Positions 46,449-55,264 of a stretch of 64,000 nucleotides of DNA are shown one piece after another. Source of the stretch: CAVVFX01 sp963747535 (GTDB taxonomy: Bacteria; Acidobacteriota; Terriglobia; Bryobacterales; Bryobacteraceae). Every line of letters begins with the position of its first letter. Position 1 is the stretch's first letter. The stretch is from contig CAVVFX010000014.1 in NCBI GenBank assembly GCA_963747535.1, positions 1 to 64,000 of the forward strand, read 5' to 3'. Below the pieces are notes generated by a model. The model was not told where the DNA came from and ran no database searches. It saw nothing but the letters and a program-made list of their open reading frames with translations. A program made the translations under genes and the position numbers.

Positions 46449-46650
46449 ATGAGTAAACATTTTTACCTGTTCGACTGGCGAAGGGACTGCTTTATCCGTG
46501 CGCGGCAGTATCAAACCTCGACTTGCGAACAACTGCATCAGGAGAAAGCCCAAAAAAGCGCCCCCGAGTGCGGGTAGCAGTAAGCCATACAACTGCTGCG
46601 CGGCGATCCGCAGACGCGCGCCGCATTTATAAACAAAGACCTCGTTAGAG
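46449..46650 (+). pseudogene. Decayed copy of the small secreted Cys protein gene
   Basis: From ATG AGT AAA CAT TTT TAC to about 46650 the sequence parallels 47780-48010. It has lost one base early (frameshift in the signal peptide), about 50 bases containing the MDQIANKI segment, and has gained a stop after APECG. The 3' third still matches. With the 46241-46285 tail it shows that the two-gene unit was once duplicated in tandem. Confidence 0.8.
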
Positions 46651-46690
46651 GCGCTTAGACACATGCCGAAGTTTCGGCGAAAGAGACCAT

Positions 46691-47560
46691 ATGACGGACC
46701 AGAACCACTTTACTCTCAAGTTCCCCTTGAAGTCGCCTGCAGACGCGAAGATACTTGCGGACCTGCTCCCTCCATTGATGCCGGGTCTGTTCCAGGCGTC
46801 GGACGCCATCGGCCGGATTCACTCCTCGCGCTTCACGATTCTGGACGAGATGACTCTGCTGTACCTTGGCGATTTTGATGGCGAATTCGGCGCACTCATG
46901 ACCGATCTCGCCAAGACCGCGGGACCGGTGTTCGATGCTATCTTCCCGCATGTGAACAATCCACCGCCCGCTCCGGTGGCCAATAACGCGAACGCTTTCG
47001 TCGAATGGACCGCCGAGCATCTTCTCCAGCCGGCAACTCTCTTCAGCGCCTATCCCGGCACGACAGTCAAGGAGATTAAGGCTCTGGCGGCTGCGGCAGG
47101 TGTCACCGGCGCCACTGGACAGCTCCCATTCCTGGTGATTCTGCCGATCAAATCAAAACTCGCTTACGTCGAGGTAGAACTGCTGCTCCGCGCAAGAGCG
47201 CACAGGACCCAGAAGGATCTAGCTATGGTCGGCACACCCCATTTCGCCCAATTTGTGCCTCTGGGGAACGAGCGCGTTGGTTTCTTTACTGTGTACGACG
47301 GCTCGTTCGATCAGTACATTGCCGATTTTACAAAAAACATCGGATCGGTCTTCGATCTGATATTTAAATTCACCAAGAACCCACCGCCCTCACCATGCAG
47401 AAAGTATCTCCAGGAGTTCATAGACTTTGCGGCGGGGGCGAACCGAAATCCGATCGGGTTCTACCAGTCGTATCCGGGCCTCTCGGTGCAGGACATCCAT
47501 GCGTTGATCGCCGATAGCAAGACCCCCACAGGCGTCCGGTCAGGAGCTTCGGCCGGGTAG
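46691..47560 (+). CDS. Duplicated-domain protein of the peroxidase island
   Basis: 289 residues made of two similar halves of about 140. The first has IHSSRFTILDEMTLLYLGDFDGEFG and FSAYPGTTVKEIKAL; the second PHFAQFVPLGNERVGFFTVYDGSFDQYI and YQSYPGLSVQDIHALI. The pattern (small alpha/beta strand, then D-x-DG-x-F) recalls uncharacterised proteins that accompany DyP peroxidases; I cannot name the family. There is no signal peptide. It is the first intact gene of a same-strand group ending at 53557. Function unknown; a binding or dimeric-barrel role is possible. Confidence 0.65.
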   Translation: MTDQNHFTLKFPLKSPADAKILADLLPPLMPGLFQASDAIGRIHSSRFTILDEMTLLYLGDFDGEFGALMTDLAKTAGPVFDAIFPHVNNPPPAPVANNANAFVEWTAEHLLQPATLFSAYPGTTVKEIKALAAAAGVTGATGQLPFLVILPIKSKLAYVEVELLLRARAHRTQKDLAMVGTPHFAQFVPLGNERVGFFTVYDGSFDQYIADFTKNIGSVFDLIFKFTKNPPPSPCRKYLQEFIDFAAGANRNPIGFYQSYPGLSVQDIHALIADSKTPTGVRSGASAG

Positions 47561-47779
47561 TCGCCACCGGAACGGGGAGGCCGCAGAAATATATTGAATC
47601 CTCTTGTAGCGGAATGTGATCGTGTCCCGAGTTTCGGGTGACACGGGGATAAGAGCCCTCGGACAGAATTTTTATCTGCTGCTTCATTCGAGTATTCAGC
47701 GGAGGCTACATCGCCGTAGCCGGTCAAAAATTGAATGTTTCGGAGCCACGCCAGACAGGTGTGGAAGGAATGTAAAACA

Positions 47780-48070
47780 ATGAGTAAACGCTTTTACCTG
47801 TTCGGACTGACGCTGGGACTGCTTTATCTGTGCGCGGCCAGCGCTCAATACCCAATCATGGACCAGATCGCCAACAAGATCATCCAGAAGTATCAAACCT
47901 CGACCTGCGAGCAACTGTATCAGGAGAAAGCCCAAAAAGCGCCGCCGAGTGCGGGCGAGCAAAAAGCCATACAACTGCTGAAGGGCGATCCGCAGATGCG
48001 CGCGGCATTTATCAACAAAGTTGCCCCGCCCATCGCTAACAAAATGTTCGATTGCGGAATGATTCCATGA
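47780..48070 (+). CDS. Small secreted two-Cys protein
   Basis: 96 residues with a signal peptide (MSKRFYLFGLTLGLLYLCAASA), then a helical domain with YQTSTCEQLYQEKAQ, GDPQMRAAFINKVAPPIANK and the end MFDCGMIP. The two Cys residues probably form a disulfide. I recall close relatives in many Proteobacteria and Acidobacteria, none with a named function. AAGGAA precedes the start by about ten bases. A decayed duplicate lies at 46449-46650. Confidence 0.75.
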   Translation: MSKRFYLFGLTLGLLYLCAASAQYPIMDQIANKIIQKYQTSTCEQLYQEKAQKAPPSAGEQKAIQLLKGDPQMRAAFINKVAPPIANKMFDCGMIP

Positions 48071-48116
48071 CGGTCGCTAGAGGACAACTGATTCACAGGT
48101 TGTGAAGGAACTACTA

Positions 48117-48953
48117 ATGAACCCGACTAACATTCTAAATTGGTGTCTTCGACCGGGGCTGGCTGTGCTCATGGTGGTCGCGAGCGCCAACGCGCAGAAC
48201 ACCACTCCGGTTTCCGCCAACACCGGGCCCGCGTTGGAGGCGAAGGCTATTGAGATCCTGAAGGCGACGAGCAACACCCTGGCCGCCGCCCACTCGATGA
48301 GCTTTACGGCAGACGTCAGCTATGAGAGCCCCACGCGCCAGGGTCCTCCGCTGGTCTACGTAACGCAATCCAACGTCACCTTGGTGCGACCCAACAAGTT
48401 GAAGGTGATTACACCTTTCGACGGTCCGGCCTCCGAGTTCTATTACGACGGCAAGATTATGATGGCCTACGCTCCGGCTGAAAACCTGGTAGCGGTGGCT
48501 GACGCCCCGGCCACCATTGACGCCACGCTCGAAGCTGCCTTTCAAATGGCGGGCATCTATTTTCCGTTCACGGACGTAATTGTCACGGATCCCTACAAAG
48601 ACCTATCCGACGGACTGACGCTCGCGTATTACGTCGGCCAATCTCGCGTGGTGGGTGGAATTACTACTGACATCGTCGCCTATGTTACCAACGGCGTTTT
48701 CATCCAGGCCTGGATCGGCGCCGATGATAAGTTGCCGCGCATCCTCCGGGCGATCTACCTGGACGACAAACTGCAGCAGCGCCACATATTGACGCTCGCC
48801 AACTGGAAACTCAACCCTGACGTAGCGCCGGATGCCTTCGGAACTCCAGCCGCCGCCACCGCGAAGCACATGAAATTTGCTCACCCCGCTGCTCCGCCTC
48901 CGCCGGGCGCAATGTCTCCGCCCGCCTCACTCAAAACTCAGCCGCAACCGTAA
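48117..48953 (+). CDS. Secreted DUF2092 domain protein
   Basis: A 278-residue exported protein (signal about 1-27, ending ANAQ). The DUF2092 body has LKATSNTLAAAHSMSFTADV, VTLVRPNKLKVITP, YYDGKIMMAYAPAENLVAVA and LPRILRAIYLDD, an LolA-like beta structure. A Pro/Ala-rich tail closes it. Such proteins are periplasmic; the ligand may be lipid-like by fold analogy, not proven. GAAGGA precedes the ATG at 48117. The next gene follows after 19 bp. Confidence 0.85.
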   Translation: MNPTNILNWCLRPGLAVLMVVASANAQNTTPVSANTGPALEAKAIEILKATSNTLAAAHSMSFTADVSYESPTRQGPPLVYVTQSNVTLVRPNKLKVITPFDGPASEFYYDGKIMMAYAPAENLVAVADAPATIDATLEAAFQMAGIYFPFTDVIVTDPYKDLSDGLTLAYYVGQSRVVGGITTDIVAYVTNGVFIQAWIGADDKLPRILRAIYLDDKLQQRHILTLANWKLNPDVAPDAFGTPAAATAKHMKFAHPAAPPPPGAMSPPASLKTQPQP

Positions 48954-48972
48954 CAGTAATAGAGGAAATACT

Positions 48973-49758
48973 ATGAAAAAAATCGTGATCGCGAATCTTC
49001 TGGTGACGGTGCTTTCCTGCGGGCCGGCCTTCGCGTGGTCGCATGCGGGAGGATATAGCGCCGGGGCGTCGCACAATGCCTACGGCGGGAGTTCGGCCCA
49101 CGCGGAAGGATACGGTGGCACCCACACCAACGCCTACGGCGGCAATACCACGCACGTCGACGGGGTGGGCACTACTCATACCAGTGCGGAGGGAACCAGT
49201 TCGACGCACTACCAAGGCGCTGACGGCGGTTATTCCACGCACACCAATGAATACGGCACCACCACCACGGGCAAGGCCGGCTACGGCGCCGTCAGTACGA
49301 CGCCCGGCGGGTCATCCACCTACCATCCGCCAGAGACCAACTATGCGACCGGATCCGCATACCATGGGACCACGACCTATGCGACCGGCGCCTATCCTGC
49401 CGGCTCCTATGCTTACCATCCGCCTGTGGTCGTGAACAGCTATTCAACCGGCTGCTACAACTGCGGTGGCTGGTCCGCTGGGGCGGCCGCTGTCACGGGT
49501 GTCGCGGTAGGTATGGCTGCGGGAGCGGCAGTTGCTTCCGCCAATAACAGCGCTGCTGCCGCCAACGCCTATTCCGCCGGTGTCGCTGCCGGCGCCGCTA
49601 GCGCCACTTATGCCATGGGGCAGGTGGTTGCAGTAGTACCGTCGGGTTGCATTAACACCATGGCTCAAGGGGCATCTTACTACCTATGCGGCAACACGTG
49701 GTTGAGCCCGGCCTATGGCGCAAATGGCGTTTACTACCGCGTGGTACCTGCTCCCTGA
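48973..49758 (+). CDS. Secreted Gly/Thr/Tyr/His-rich repetitive protein
   Basis: 261 residues with a signal peptide (MKKIVIANLLVTVLSCGPAFA). Residues 25-150 are low-complexity with recurring AYGG, GYGG, THT and YHPP words, unusually rich in Tyr, Gly, His and Thr. Then come a CYNCGG motif, an Ala/Gly-rich stretch resembling a membrane or glycine-zipper segment (AAAVTGVAVGMAAGAAVASA), and a C-terminal domain with two Cys (GCINTMAQGASYYLCGNTW). It could form part of an extracellular matrix. GAGGAA precedes the start. It is co-directional with the DyP peroxidase gene 360 bp downstream. Confidence 0.75.
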   Translation: MKKIVIANLLVTVLSCGPAFAWSHAGGYSAGASHNAYGGSSAHAEGYGGTHTNAYGGNTTHVDGVGTTHTSAEGTSSTHYQGADGGYSTHTNEYGTTTTGKAGYGAVSTTPGGSSTYHPPETNYATGSAYHGTTTYATGAYPAGSYAYHPPVVVNSYSTGCYNCGGWSAGAAAVTGVAVGMAAGAAVASANNSAAAANAYSAGVAAGAASATYAMGQVVAVVPSGCINTMAQGASYYLCGNTWLSPAYGANGVYYRVVPAP

Positions 49759-49875
49759 TTCGAAAGGGTAAGCCTGAAGCATACATCCAGGTTCGATTCA
49801 TCGCGCGTCGAAATTTTTGCCTGGTCGACCTATTTGACGCGCTTGTTGCAAAAACCCTCCCCATGCGGGAGCTAA

Positions 49876-50076
49876 CCAAAAATTCAAATTGAGAGGGAGG
49901 TAGCTCGCAAGACGATCCCGCAGACCATTCCATTATTGATGCCTCCTGACGAGACCTTTGATATCGGGCTCGACACCGGCTCGCCGGTGGACTTCACCTA
50001 TGAAGTCCCTTTCCGCTTCACTGGGACGATCGACAAGGGGGCTGCCGCGGTGAAGCTTGCCAGAGCCAAAGACTAA
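49876..50076 (+). pseudogene. C-terminal fragment of an arylsulfatase
   Basis: The frame after a TAA at 49873 reads VARKTIPQTIPLLMPPDETF, then DIGLDTGSPVDFTYEVPFRF and TGTIDK, ending at 50076. This is the typical last 60 residues of class-I arylsulfatases (usually ...DETFDVGEDTGTPV...FRFTGTL). The catalytic N-terminal 450 residues are absent. The rest of 49759-50118 contains no gene I recognise. Confidence 0.75.
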
Positions 50077-50118
50077 AAGCAATGAGAACCACGACCAACC
50101 ACAAACAGGGGACACGCC

Positions 50119-51666
50119 ATGAGCCAGGGCATTAAGGACGCTCCAAAAATCCCTGAATTCTTCCGCCGTCTTTTCGAGTTTGGCGGGCATGCTGCCGGGG
50201 AGGAATCCAGTCGGAAGAGCGCCCTCGACCTGACTGACATTCAGGGGTTCATCCTCCGCGGCTACAAGATGCCGATGGTGCGGCACTTCCTGCTGACCGT
50301 GGGTGTCCCCTCGGAGGCACGCAAGTTGCTGGGACGGCTCGTCAAAGGCGACGAGCCTGACGTACCGCAGATCACCACGGCCGAAGACTGGCACGTAGGA
50401 TTCGCGCCGGGACCAGGAGACAATCCTGCCGACCTTCCTCGCCGCAAGCCCGACTATTGCCTCAACGTGGGCATTACCTGGCCGGGACTAGTCGCGTTGG
50501 AGATCAAGGACCGCGTTCCGGCGCTCTCGTTCAAGTCGTTCGGCGCGTTCATCGCGGGAGCCGCTGAACGCGCGAAACTGGTCGGCGATACCGGGCCCAG
50601 TGCGCCGCAGAATTGGATCGGCGGCTTCGGGACAGGCACTGATCACCTCCTCGTAACGCTGCACGCCCTCAGTCCGGATGCAATGACGAATTACAGCGAC
50701 CGGTTATCTGCTCTGATTGCCGAAGGTAATGCCTTTCGGGAGATCTGGCGGGGCGATGGTATGGCGCTGACTGAGATGGTCGATGGTAAGCCCGTCTTCA
50801 CTTCCAAAGTTCCCTTCGGTTACACCGACGGCATCAGCATGACCACGATTCGCGGCGGTCCGGAACGATATACGCCGGATCACCAGCAGCCGTGCGAACC
50901 CTGGCTCTTTGTCTTGCAGGACCAGGCCGAGAACTACTTCGTGCCGGAGCCCCGGGAACTGGGTCTGAACGGCAGCTTTGCTGTCTTCAAAGCTTGCAAA
51001 TCGGACGTAGTTGGATTCGAGAACTTCCTGCAATCGAACAAAGACAAGATCGATCCCGAGTTGCTTGCCGCCAAGATGTGCGGGCGGTGGCGCAACGGCG
51101 TTCCTCTTGCCTTGTCGCCGGACACCGATAGTCCTCCGGGCGGAATATCACCTGAGCAATTGAATAACTTCGAATACGTGAATGCGGATGGGTCGGGAGA
51201 TCCAAAGGGGTTGCGGTGTCCCGTTGGCGCGCACATGCGCCGCATTAATCCGAGGGGTCAACCGGTCACGGGCCAGAACCAGCCCGGTGGCAGCAATAAT
51301 ACTCACCGTTTGATCCGCCGCGGCATGCCCTACGGGCCCACCTATGATCCGAAGCAACCCTATGACGGCATCGAACGGGGGCTTCTCGGCTATTTCATCA
51401 ATTCCAGCATCGAGAATCAATACGAGTTCGTGCTGGGACATTGGGTCAATAACAGCGAATTCGCCGGGGCAGTAAGACTCGACCCTAAATCGAAGGATCC
51501 GATGATTGGTACCCAGGACCCGGCGGAAAGCATTTTCGTGATTCCGCAGTCGAATGGCGCGCCCTCAATCAGGATCACAGGGCTCTCGAGCTTCATCACC
51601 ACGACAGCCTCCGCCTACTGTTTTCTGCCAAGCATCACCGCTTTCAAATTTATCTCCCAACTGTGA
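50119..51666 (+). CDS. DyP-type heme peroxidase
   Basis: A 515-residue dye-decolorising peroxidase of the long (class V-like) type. The GxxDG motif is FGYTDG (catalytic Asp237), the proximal heme His is His372 in CPVGAHMRRINPR, and the distal Arg probably lies in NTHRLIRRGMPYG. These enzymes oxidise phenols, dyes and lignin-like compounds with H2O2. There is no signal peptide or Tat motif, so it is cytosolic or exported by other means. No encapsulin-targeting tail is recognised. It lies 27 bp before the catalase-like gene and probably shares its transcript. Confidence 0.92.
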   Translation: MSQGIKDAPKIPEFFRRLFEFGGHAAGEESSRKSALDLTDIQGFILRGYKMPMVRHFLLTVGVPSEARKLLGRLVKGDEPDVPQITTAEDWHVGFAPGPGDNPADLPRRKPDYCLNVGITWPGLVALEIKDRVPALSFKSFGAFIAGAAERAKLVGDTGPSAPQNWIGGFGTGTDHLLVTLHALSPDAMTNYSDRLSALIAEGNAFREIWRGDGMALTEMVDGKPVFTSKVPFGYTDGISMTTIRGGPERYTPDHQQPCEPWLFVLQDQAENYFVPEPRELGLNGSFAVFKACKSDVVGFENFLQSNKDKIDPELLAAKMCGRWRNGVPLALSPDTDSPPGGISPEQLNNFEYVNADGSGDPKGLRCPVGAHMRRINPRGQPVTGQNQPGGSNNTHRLIRRGMPYGPTYDPKQPYDGIERGLLGYFINSSIENQYEFVLGHWVNNSEFAGAVRLDPKSKDPMIGTQDPAESIFVIPQSNGAPSIRITGLSSFITTTASAYCFLPSITAFKFISQL

Positions 51667-51693
51667 TGAGTTGGAGAAAGGCCTTGAAACCCT

Positions 51694-52836
51694 ATGCTGT
51701 TCCTTACCAGATGGTTCGGAGTGACCGGTAGCGACGCCGAGCGGAGCCCCGCCCGGGAAAGGTCGGAGATCGAGGAGATCGTCGAGAGAAGTCTCCAGCT
51801 GCAGTCTATATCTGCCGCCAGACAACACCGGCAGATCGGTCGTGGAACTCATGTGAAGGGTGTCTGCGCCCGAGCGCGATTTGAAGTGCTTGACGTTAGC
51901 GCCGGACGCGGAGCTGAGTTGGCGATGCGGCTCGCGAAGGGAGTGTTTGCCAAGCCTGGCGTATATCCCGCCATGGTTCGGTTTGGGAACGCGGATCCGA
52001 GTAAGAACTCTGACTTCAAGCCAGACGTCCGATCATTGTCCATCTCGGTCGAACTCACGCAAGAAGGCGCCACTGGTTCTGACGCGAACGCTGGCCGGCA
52101 GGACTTCTCGTTGCAGAACACGTGTACTCTGCCCATTAACGACGCAGCTGCATTTGTGGCTCTTTCGAGGTTACTGACGGCATCGAATCCGGCCGCCGCC
52201 TGCTGGTCGCTGCCGTTCAAGGACAAGCTGAGAGTGTTGAGAACCGCCGCCCTGGTACAACCTCAGCTTCACCAGACCATCAAGCCCTACCAGCAACTGC
52301 GCTATGAGAGCAACGTGCCATTTCGTCATGGACCAGTCGATGTGGTGAAGTATTCGGCTACACCGTCCCCGGACAATCCGGCAGCCCCTCTACAAAAGCG
52401 CAACCCGAACGGCCTGCAGGACGAACTGATCCGGCACGTTCAGGAAGATAGCCTCATGAGCAGCTTCGAATTTGGAGTCCAGTTCCTTGACGTCGCCAGG
52501 ATGACTTATTGGGGCAAGCCCCGCGACGCCGGCTTCTGGATCGAAAACGCGAGCATCCGGTGGAAAGAAGCTGAGGCACCATTCCACACGGTCGCACGGC
52601 TCACTCTCCTGCCAAAGTCACATCTTCAGCCGGATGCCGGCGAAACGATCTATTTCGATGTCAACGCGAACTCGACGCCCGACAGCACGCCACTGGGGAG
52701 TATCAATCGCGCCCGCTGGCCGGCGGAAGTTGCCAGCAGAAAAGCGCGCCTGCTTGTGTCCGGCAATGTCGTGCCGGCGCTCCCTTCAAACAATGTTCTT
52801 TCGGAAATTCAAGCCAAGGAGAAGACTCATGTATAA
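51694..52836 (+). CDS. Catalase-like heme-fold protein
   Basis: A 380-residue protein with the catalase core: HVKGVCARARFEV, YPAMVRFGNADP, DVRSLSISVEL and FSLQNTCTLPINDAAAFVAL, aligned with the N-terminal catalase strands, and INRARWPAEVAS near the end. The heme-ligating Tyr motif (RxxxY) of true catalases is not evident, nor is the usual distal HAxG spacing fully kept. It may be a peroxidase, a lipid-peroxide enzyme or a heme binder. Its last eight bases overlap the start of the next gene. Confidence 0.75.
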   Translation: MLFLTRWFGVTGSDAERSPARERSEIEEIVERSLQLQSISAARQHRQIGRGTHVKGVCARARFEVLDVSAGRGAELAMRLAKGVFAKPGVYPAMVRFGNADPSKNSDFKPDVRSLSISVELTQEGATGSDANAGRQDFSLQNTCTLPINDAAAFVALSRLLTASNPAAACWSLPFKDKLRVLRTAALVQPQLHQTIKPYQQLRYESNVPFRHGPVDVVKYSATPSPDNPAAPLQKRNPNGLQDELIRHVQEDSLMSSFEFGVQFLDVARMTYWGKPRDAGFWIENASIRWKEAEAPFHTVARLTLLPKSHLQPDAGETIYFDVNANSTPDSTPLGSINRARWPAEVASRKARLLVSGNVVPALPSNNVLSEIQAKEKTHV

Positions 52837-53557
52837 GAGATTTGCCGTCAGGTACGGGAAGCAATCTGTCGCCGTTACCATTTGGGCGGTAGGCGCAATA
52901 GTGCTTATAGCTACCGTGCAGGCCGTGGCGCAGGAAAGTGCGCTGCAGCAAAAGGTGGCAGAGGTGAAGCAGGCTGCTGCGGAAAACAAGCAGAGACTGC
53001 AGCAATATCAATGGACGGAATCAATCCAGATCACGCTGAAGGGAGATCCCAAGCCCGCATCCGAAAACCTATGCCGGTACGGTCCCGATGGACAGGTTCA
53101 AAAGACTCCGCTCGGTGCGCCGCCGGCACAACCGAGTGGTGGCAGGATGAAGCAAAGAATCATTGCGAAGAAAAAGGGGGAGATTACGGACTACATGGAT
53201 GATGTGAAAGGACTCCTCACCCTCTACGTGCCGCCCGACCCGCAAAAAATGCAGCAAGCTTTTCAGGCCGGCAAGGTTTCATTGAATCCCGCCGGGGGCA
53301 TGGTGAACCTGATTTTCACGGACTATGCCCAGCCTGGCGATCAGATGACCCTCTCTTTTGACCCGGCTGCAAAAAAGATCGTCTCCTTGAGTATCAACAC
53401 CTATATGGGTCAAGCGAAGGATGTGGTAACGCTCCAGGTTCAGATGTCCAGCCTGCCCGATGGCACCAACTATACGCAACAGACCATTCTGAATGCAACC
53501 GCCAAGCAACTCGTCGCTACGACGACCAACTCCAATTACCAGAAACTCGGTGGTTAG
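52829..53557 (+). CDS. Secreted protein of unknown family
   Basis: 242 residues; signal peptide in the first 35 (VAVTIWAVGAIVLIATVQAV). Then KVAEVKQAAAENKQRLQQYQ, WTESIQITLKGDPKP, LCRYGPDGQVQKTPL, TLYVPPDPQKMQQAFQAGKV and MSSLPDGTNYTQQTIL. I recall relatives in Acidobacteria and Proteobacteria but no function. The beta-rich body after a helical neck suggests an envelope protein. Its ATG overlaps the end of the catalase-like gene, so it is translated with it; it closes the island. Confidence 0.75.
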   Translation: MYKRFAVRYGKQSVAVTIWAVGAIVLIATVQAVAQESALQQKVAEVKQAAAENKQRLQQYQWTESIQITLKGDPKPASENLCRYGPDGQVQKTPLGAPPAQPSGGRMKQRIIAKKKGEITDYMDDVKGLLTLYVPPDPQKMQQAFQAGKVSLNPAGGMVNLIFTDYAQPGDQMTLSFDPAAKKIVSLSINTYMGQAKDVVTLQVQMSSLPDGTNYTQQTILNATAKQLVATTTNSNYQKLGG

Positions 53558-53839
53558 GGCTTCTCAGAAAATAACTACGCCATTCCGGAACCACTTGGTT
53601 ACGCGCGCGGCTCAGTACCGCTCATTCGGTTGGGATGGTTATGCGGAGACAGATACTGAGTGGTGTGGCGTGCGGTTTCGCCTGCACTGCAGTCATCGCC
53701 GGATGAGGGGCGGTAACTCGACAAAAAAATATGACCGATGCGTTACCGCGGCATCTCTAACATCCGACTGCTGTTTGCAAGAGTGCTGGCGCTGGTAGGC
53801 CGTCACCGTCCCGGCTGTCAGGAAGCGAAGCTCTAAAGC

Positions 53840-54592
53840 ATGAACCCGATCGAGATTGGCTGCATCGCATTGGTCTGCACATTCGGCGGTAGCTTATGCG
53901 GCATGGCGCTCCGTGTCGCACTCCCTAAGCCTCAGATGAGTACTGAGGCGAAAGATCTCATAAAGCTGGGCATGGGATTGATCGGGACCATGACTGCCCT
54001 GGTTCTAGGCTTGCTGATCGCCTCCGCCAAGGATTCTTTCGACACCAAGAGCAAAGAGTTGACTGACATGTCGACGGACCTGGTGCTGCTCGACCGTGCC
54101 TTAGCTCACTATGGAGCGGAGGCGGCACCGATTCGCGATCTGCTACACCGCGCCGTCGAGCGTCTGCTGGATCAAATCTGGCCCAGGAGTAATCCATCTT
54201 CTTCGGCTGATCCGGCTGCCATCGGAGCGGAAGTCATCTACGATAAGATCCTGGCATTGTCGCCGAAAAGTGACGCCGAGCGCACAGTGCAGTCCCAGGC
54301 GCTCTCTTTTGGGCTGTCTGTTGCAAAGACGCGCTGGCTGCTGTTCGAGTAGGGAAGCAACTCCATCAACACTCCATTCCTGACGATGTTAGTCTGCTGG
54401 CTAACCGTTCTTTTCATCAGCTTCGGCCTTCATGCCCCGTTCAATGCGACTGTGGTGGCTTCGTTGCTTGTTTGTGCCCTTGCGGCTTCCAGTGCCATCT
54501 GGCTGATCCTGGAGATGTATATCCCGTTTGCGGGTGCGATTCAGATCTCTGACGTGCCCCTGCGAACTGCCCTGTCGCATCTCGGCCGGTAG
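53840..54592 (+). pseudogene. DUF4239 (bestrophin-like) gene with an in-frame amber stop
   Basis: The frame encodes a 250-residue membrane protein: two N-terminal helices (IALVCTFGGSLCGMALRVAL, MGLIGTMTALVLGLLIASAK), a helical middle, TRWLLFE, then TAG at 54350-54352. The same frame continues NSINTPFLTMLVCWLTVLFI and AAVLL-like helices to QISDVPLRTALSHLGR, the normal DUF4239 C-terminus. Relatives have Gln at the stop position, so one C-to-T change (CAG to TAG) explains it. Either the gene is dead, a 170-residue fragment is made, or amber is read through. Confidence 0.8.
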
Positions 54593-54942
54593 CACTAATG
54601 CTTGCTTGCCAGAGTTCTCCTACCTGACATTCGAAGGGGTGCACTTCACTGCAGCAGAGTCGCGGAGTAGGCCACTGCCTGAGGTGGCACTACGGTGACG
54701 GTCCGCATGCCCCAAAAAAAACGTCACCTGATGGCGCCGCTCTGTTCCTCCCCAGAGCCGCACCATGCAGGTGACGGCGACTTGCGCGAAAACGCCCGCA
54801 CCGCGGTCGAGGCGCGTGCCACGCTGACACAAACGGAGCGTGAATGCCGGTCGAGCACCGACCGGAAATCGCTCATCTATTACAGTAGTGCGCCAAAAGC
54901 TCGCCCGATTGCGCACATTTTGAGATTTTTTTTCAAAAAATC
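54593..54942. other. Gap without recognised gene
   Basis: No family motif is seen in any frame. Near its right end AGATTTTT and AAAAATCT (54924-54943) form an AT-only hairpin at the 3' end of the rhamnose operon; it is weak as a terminator. Confidence 0.4.
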
Positions 54943-55260
54943 TTATTCCAGGTAGAAAACTTCCTGCAACATGGCGAATCGCTCGCCGGGCAGCTTGTCC
55001 GGTACCGGCTCGAACAGGCGGCCCATGAACTCCTGCCAGCGCTGGTTGACCGGGTCGCAATCGAGCTCGTCCCAGGCCTTTTCGAACTCGTCTACCTTGA
55101 GGACAAGGGTAAGATCCTGGCCCCGCCGGAAGACCGAGTAGTCTGAAATCCCCACCGCCTTTAGCTTGGCGAGCAACTCCGGCCAGACGCGCCGGTGTTC
55201 GCGGTCATATTCTTCAATCGCGTCGGCCTTGATTCTTAATTTGAATGCATATCGGGGCAT
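54943..55260 (-). CDS. rhaM: L-rhamnose mutarotase
   Basis: A 105-residue protein of the RhaM family, interconverting alpha and beta anomers of L-rhamnose. It begins MPRYAFKLRIKADAIEEYDR, has EHRRVWPELLAKLKAVGISD with the active His, then YSVFRRGQDLTLVLKVDEFE and ends MLQEVFYLE. Length matches the family (about 104). It is the last gene of rhaI-rhaB-rhaM, four bases after the rhaB stop. Confidence 0.93.
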   Translation of the reverse strand: MPRYAFKLRIKADAIEEYDREHRRVWPELLAKLKAVGISDYSVFRRGQDLTLVLKVDEFEKAWDELDCDPVNQRWQEFMGRLFEPVPDKLPGERFAMLQEVFYLE

Positions 55261-55264
55261 AGAT

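Noticed and set aside
53640..53705. 21-codon frame resembling a signal peptide (MRRQILSGVACGFACTAVIA)
   Set aside because: It stops at once and no mature part follows in any frame.
54924..54943. AT-only hairpin at the end of rhaM as intrinsic terminator
   Set aside because: The stem has almost no GC pairs and overlaps the stop codon, so it is unlikely to terminate efficiently.
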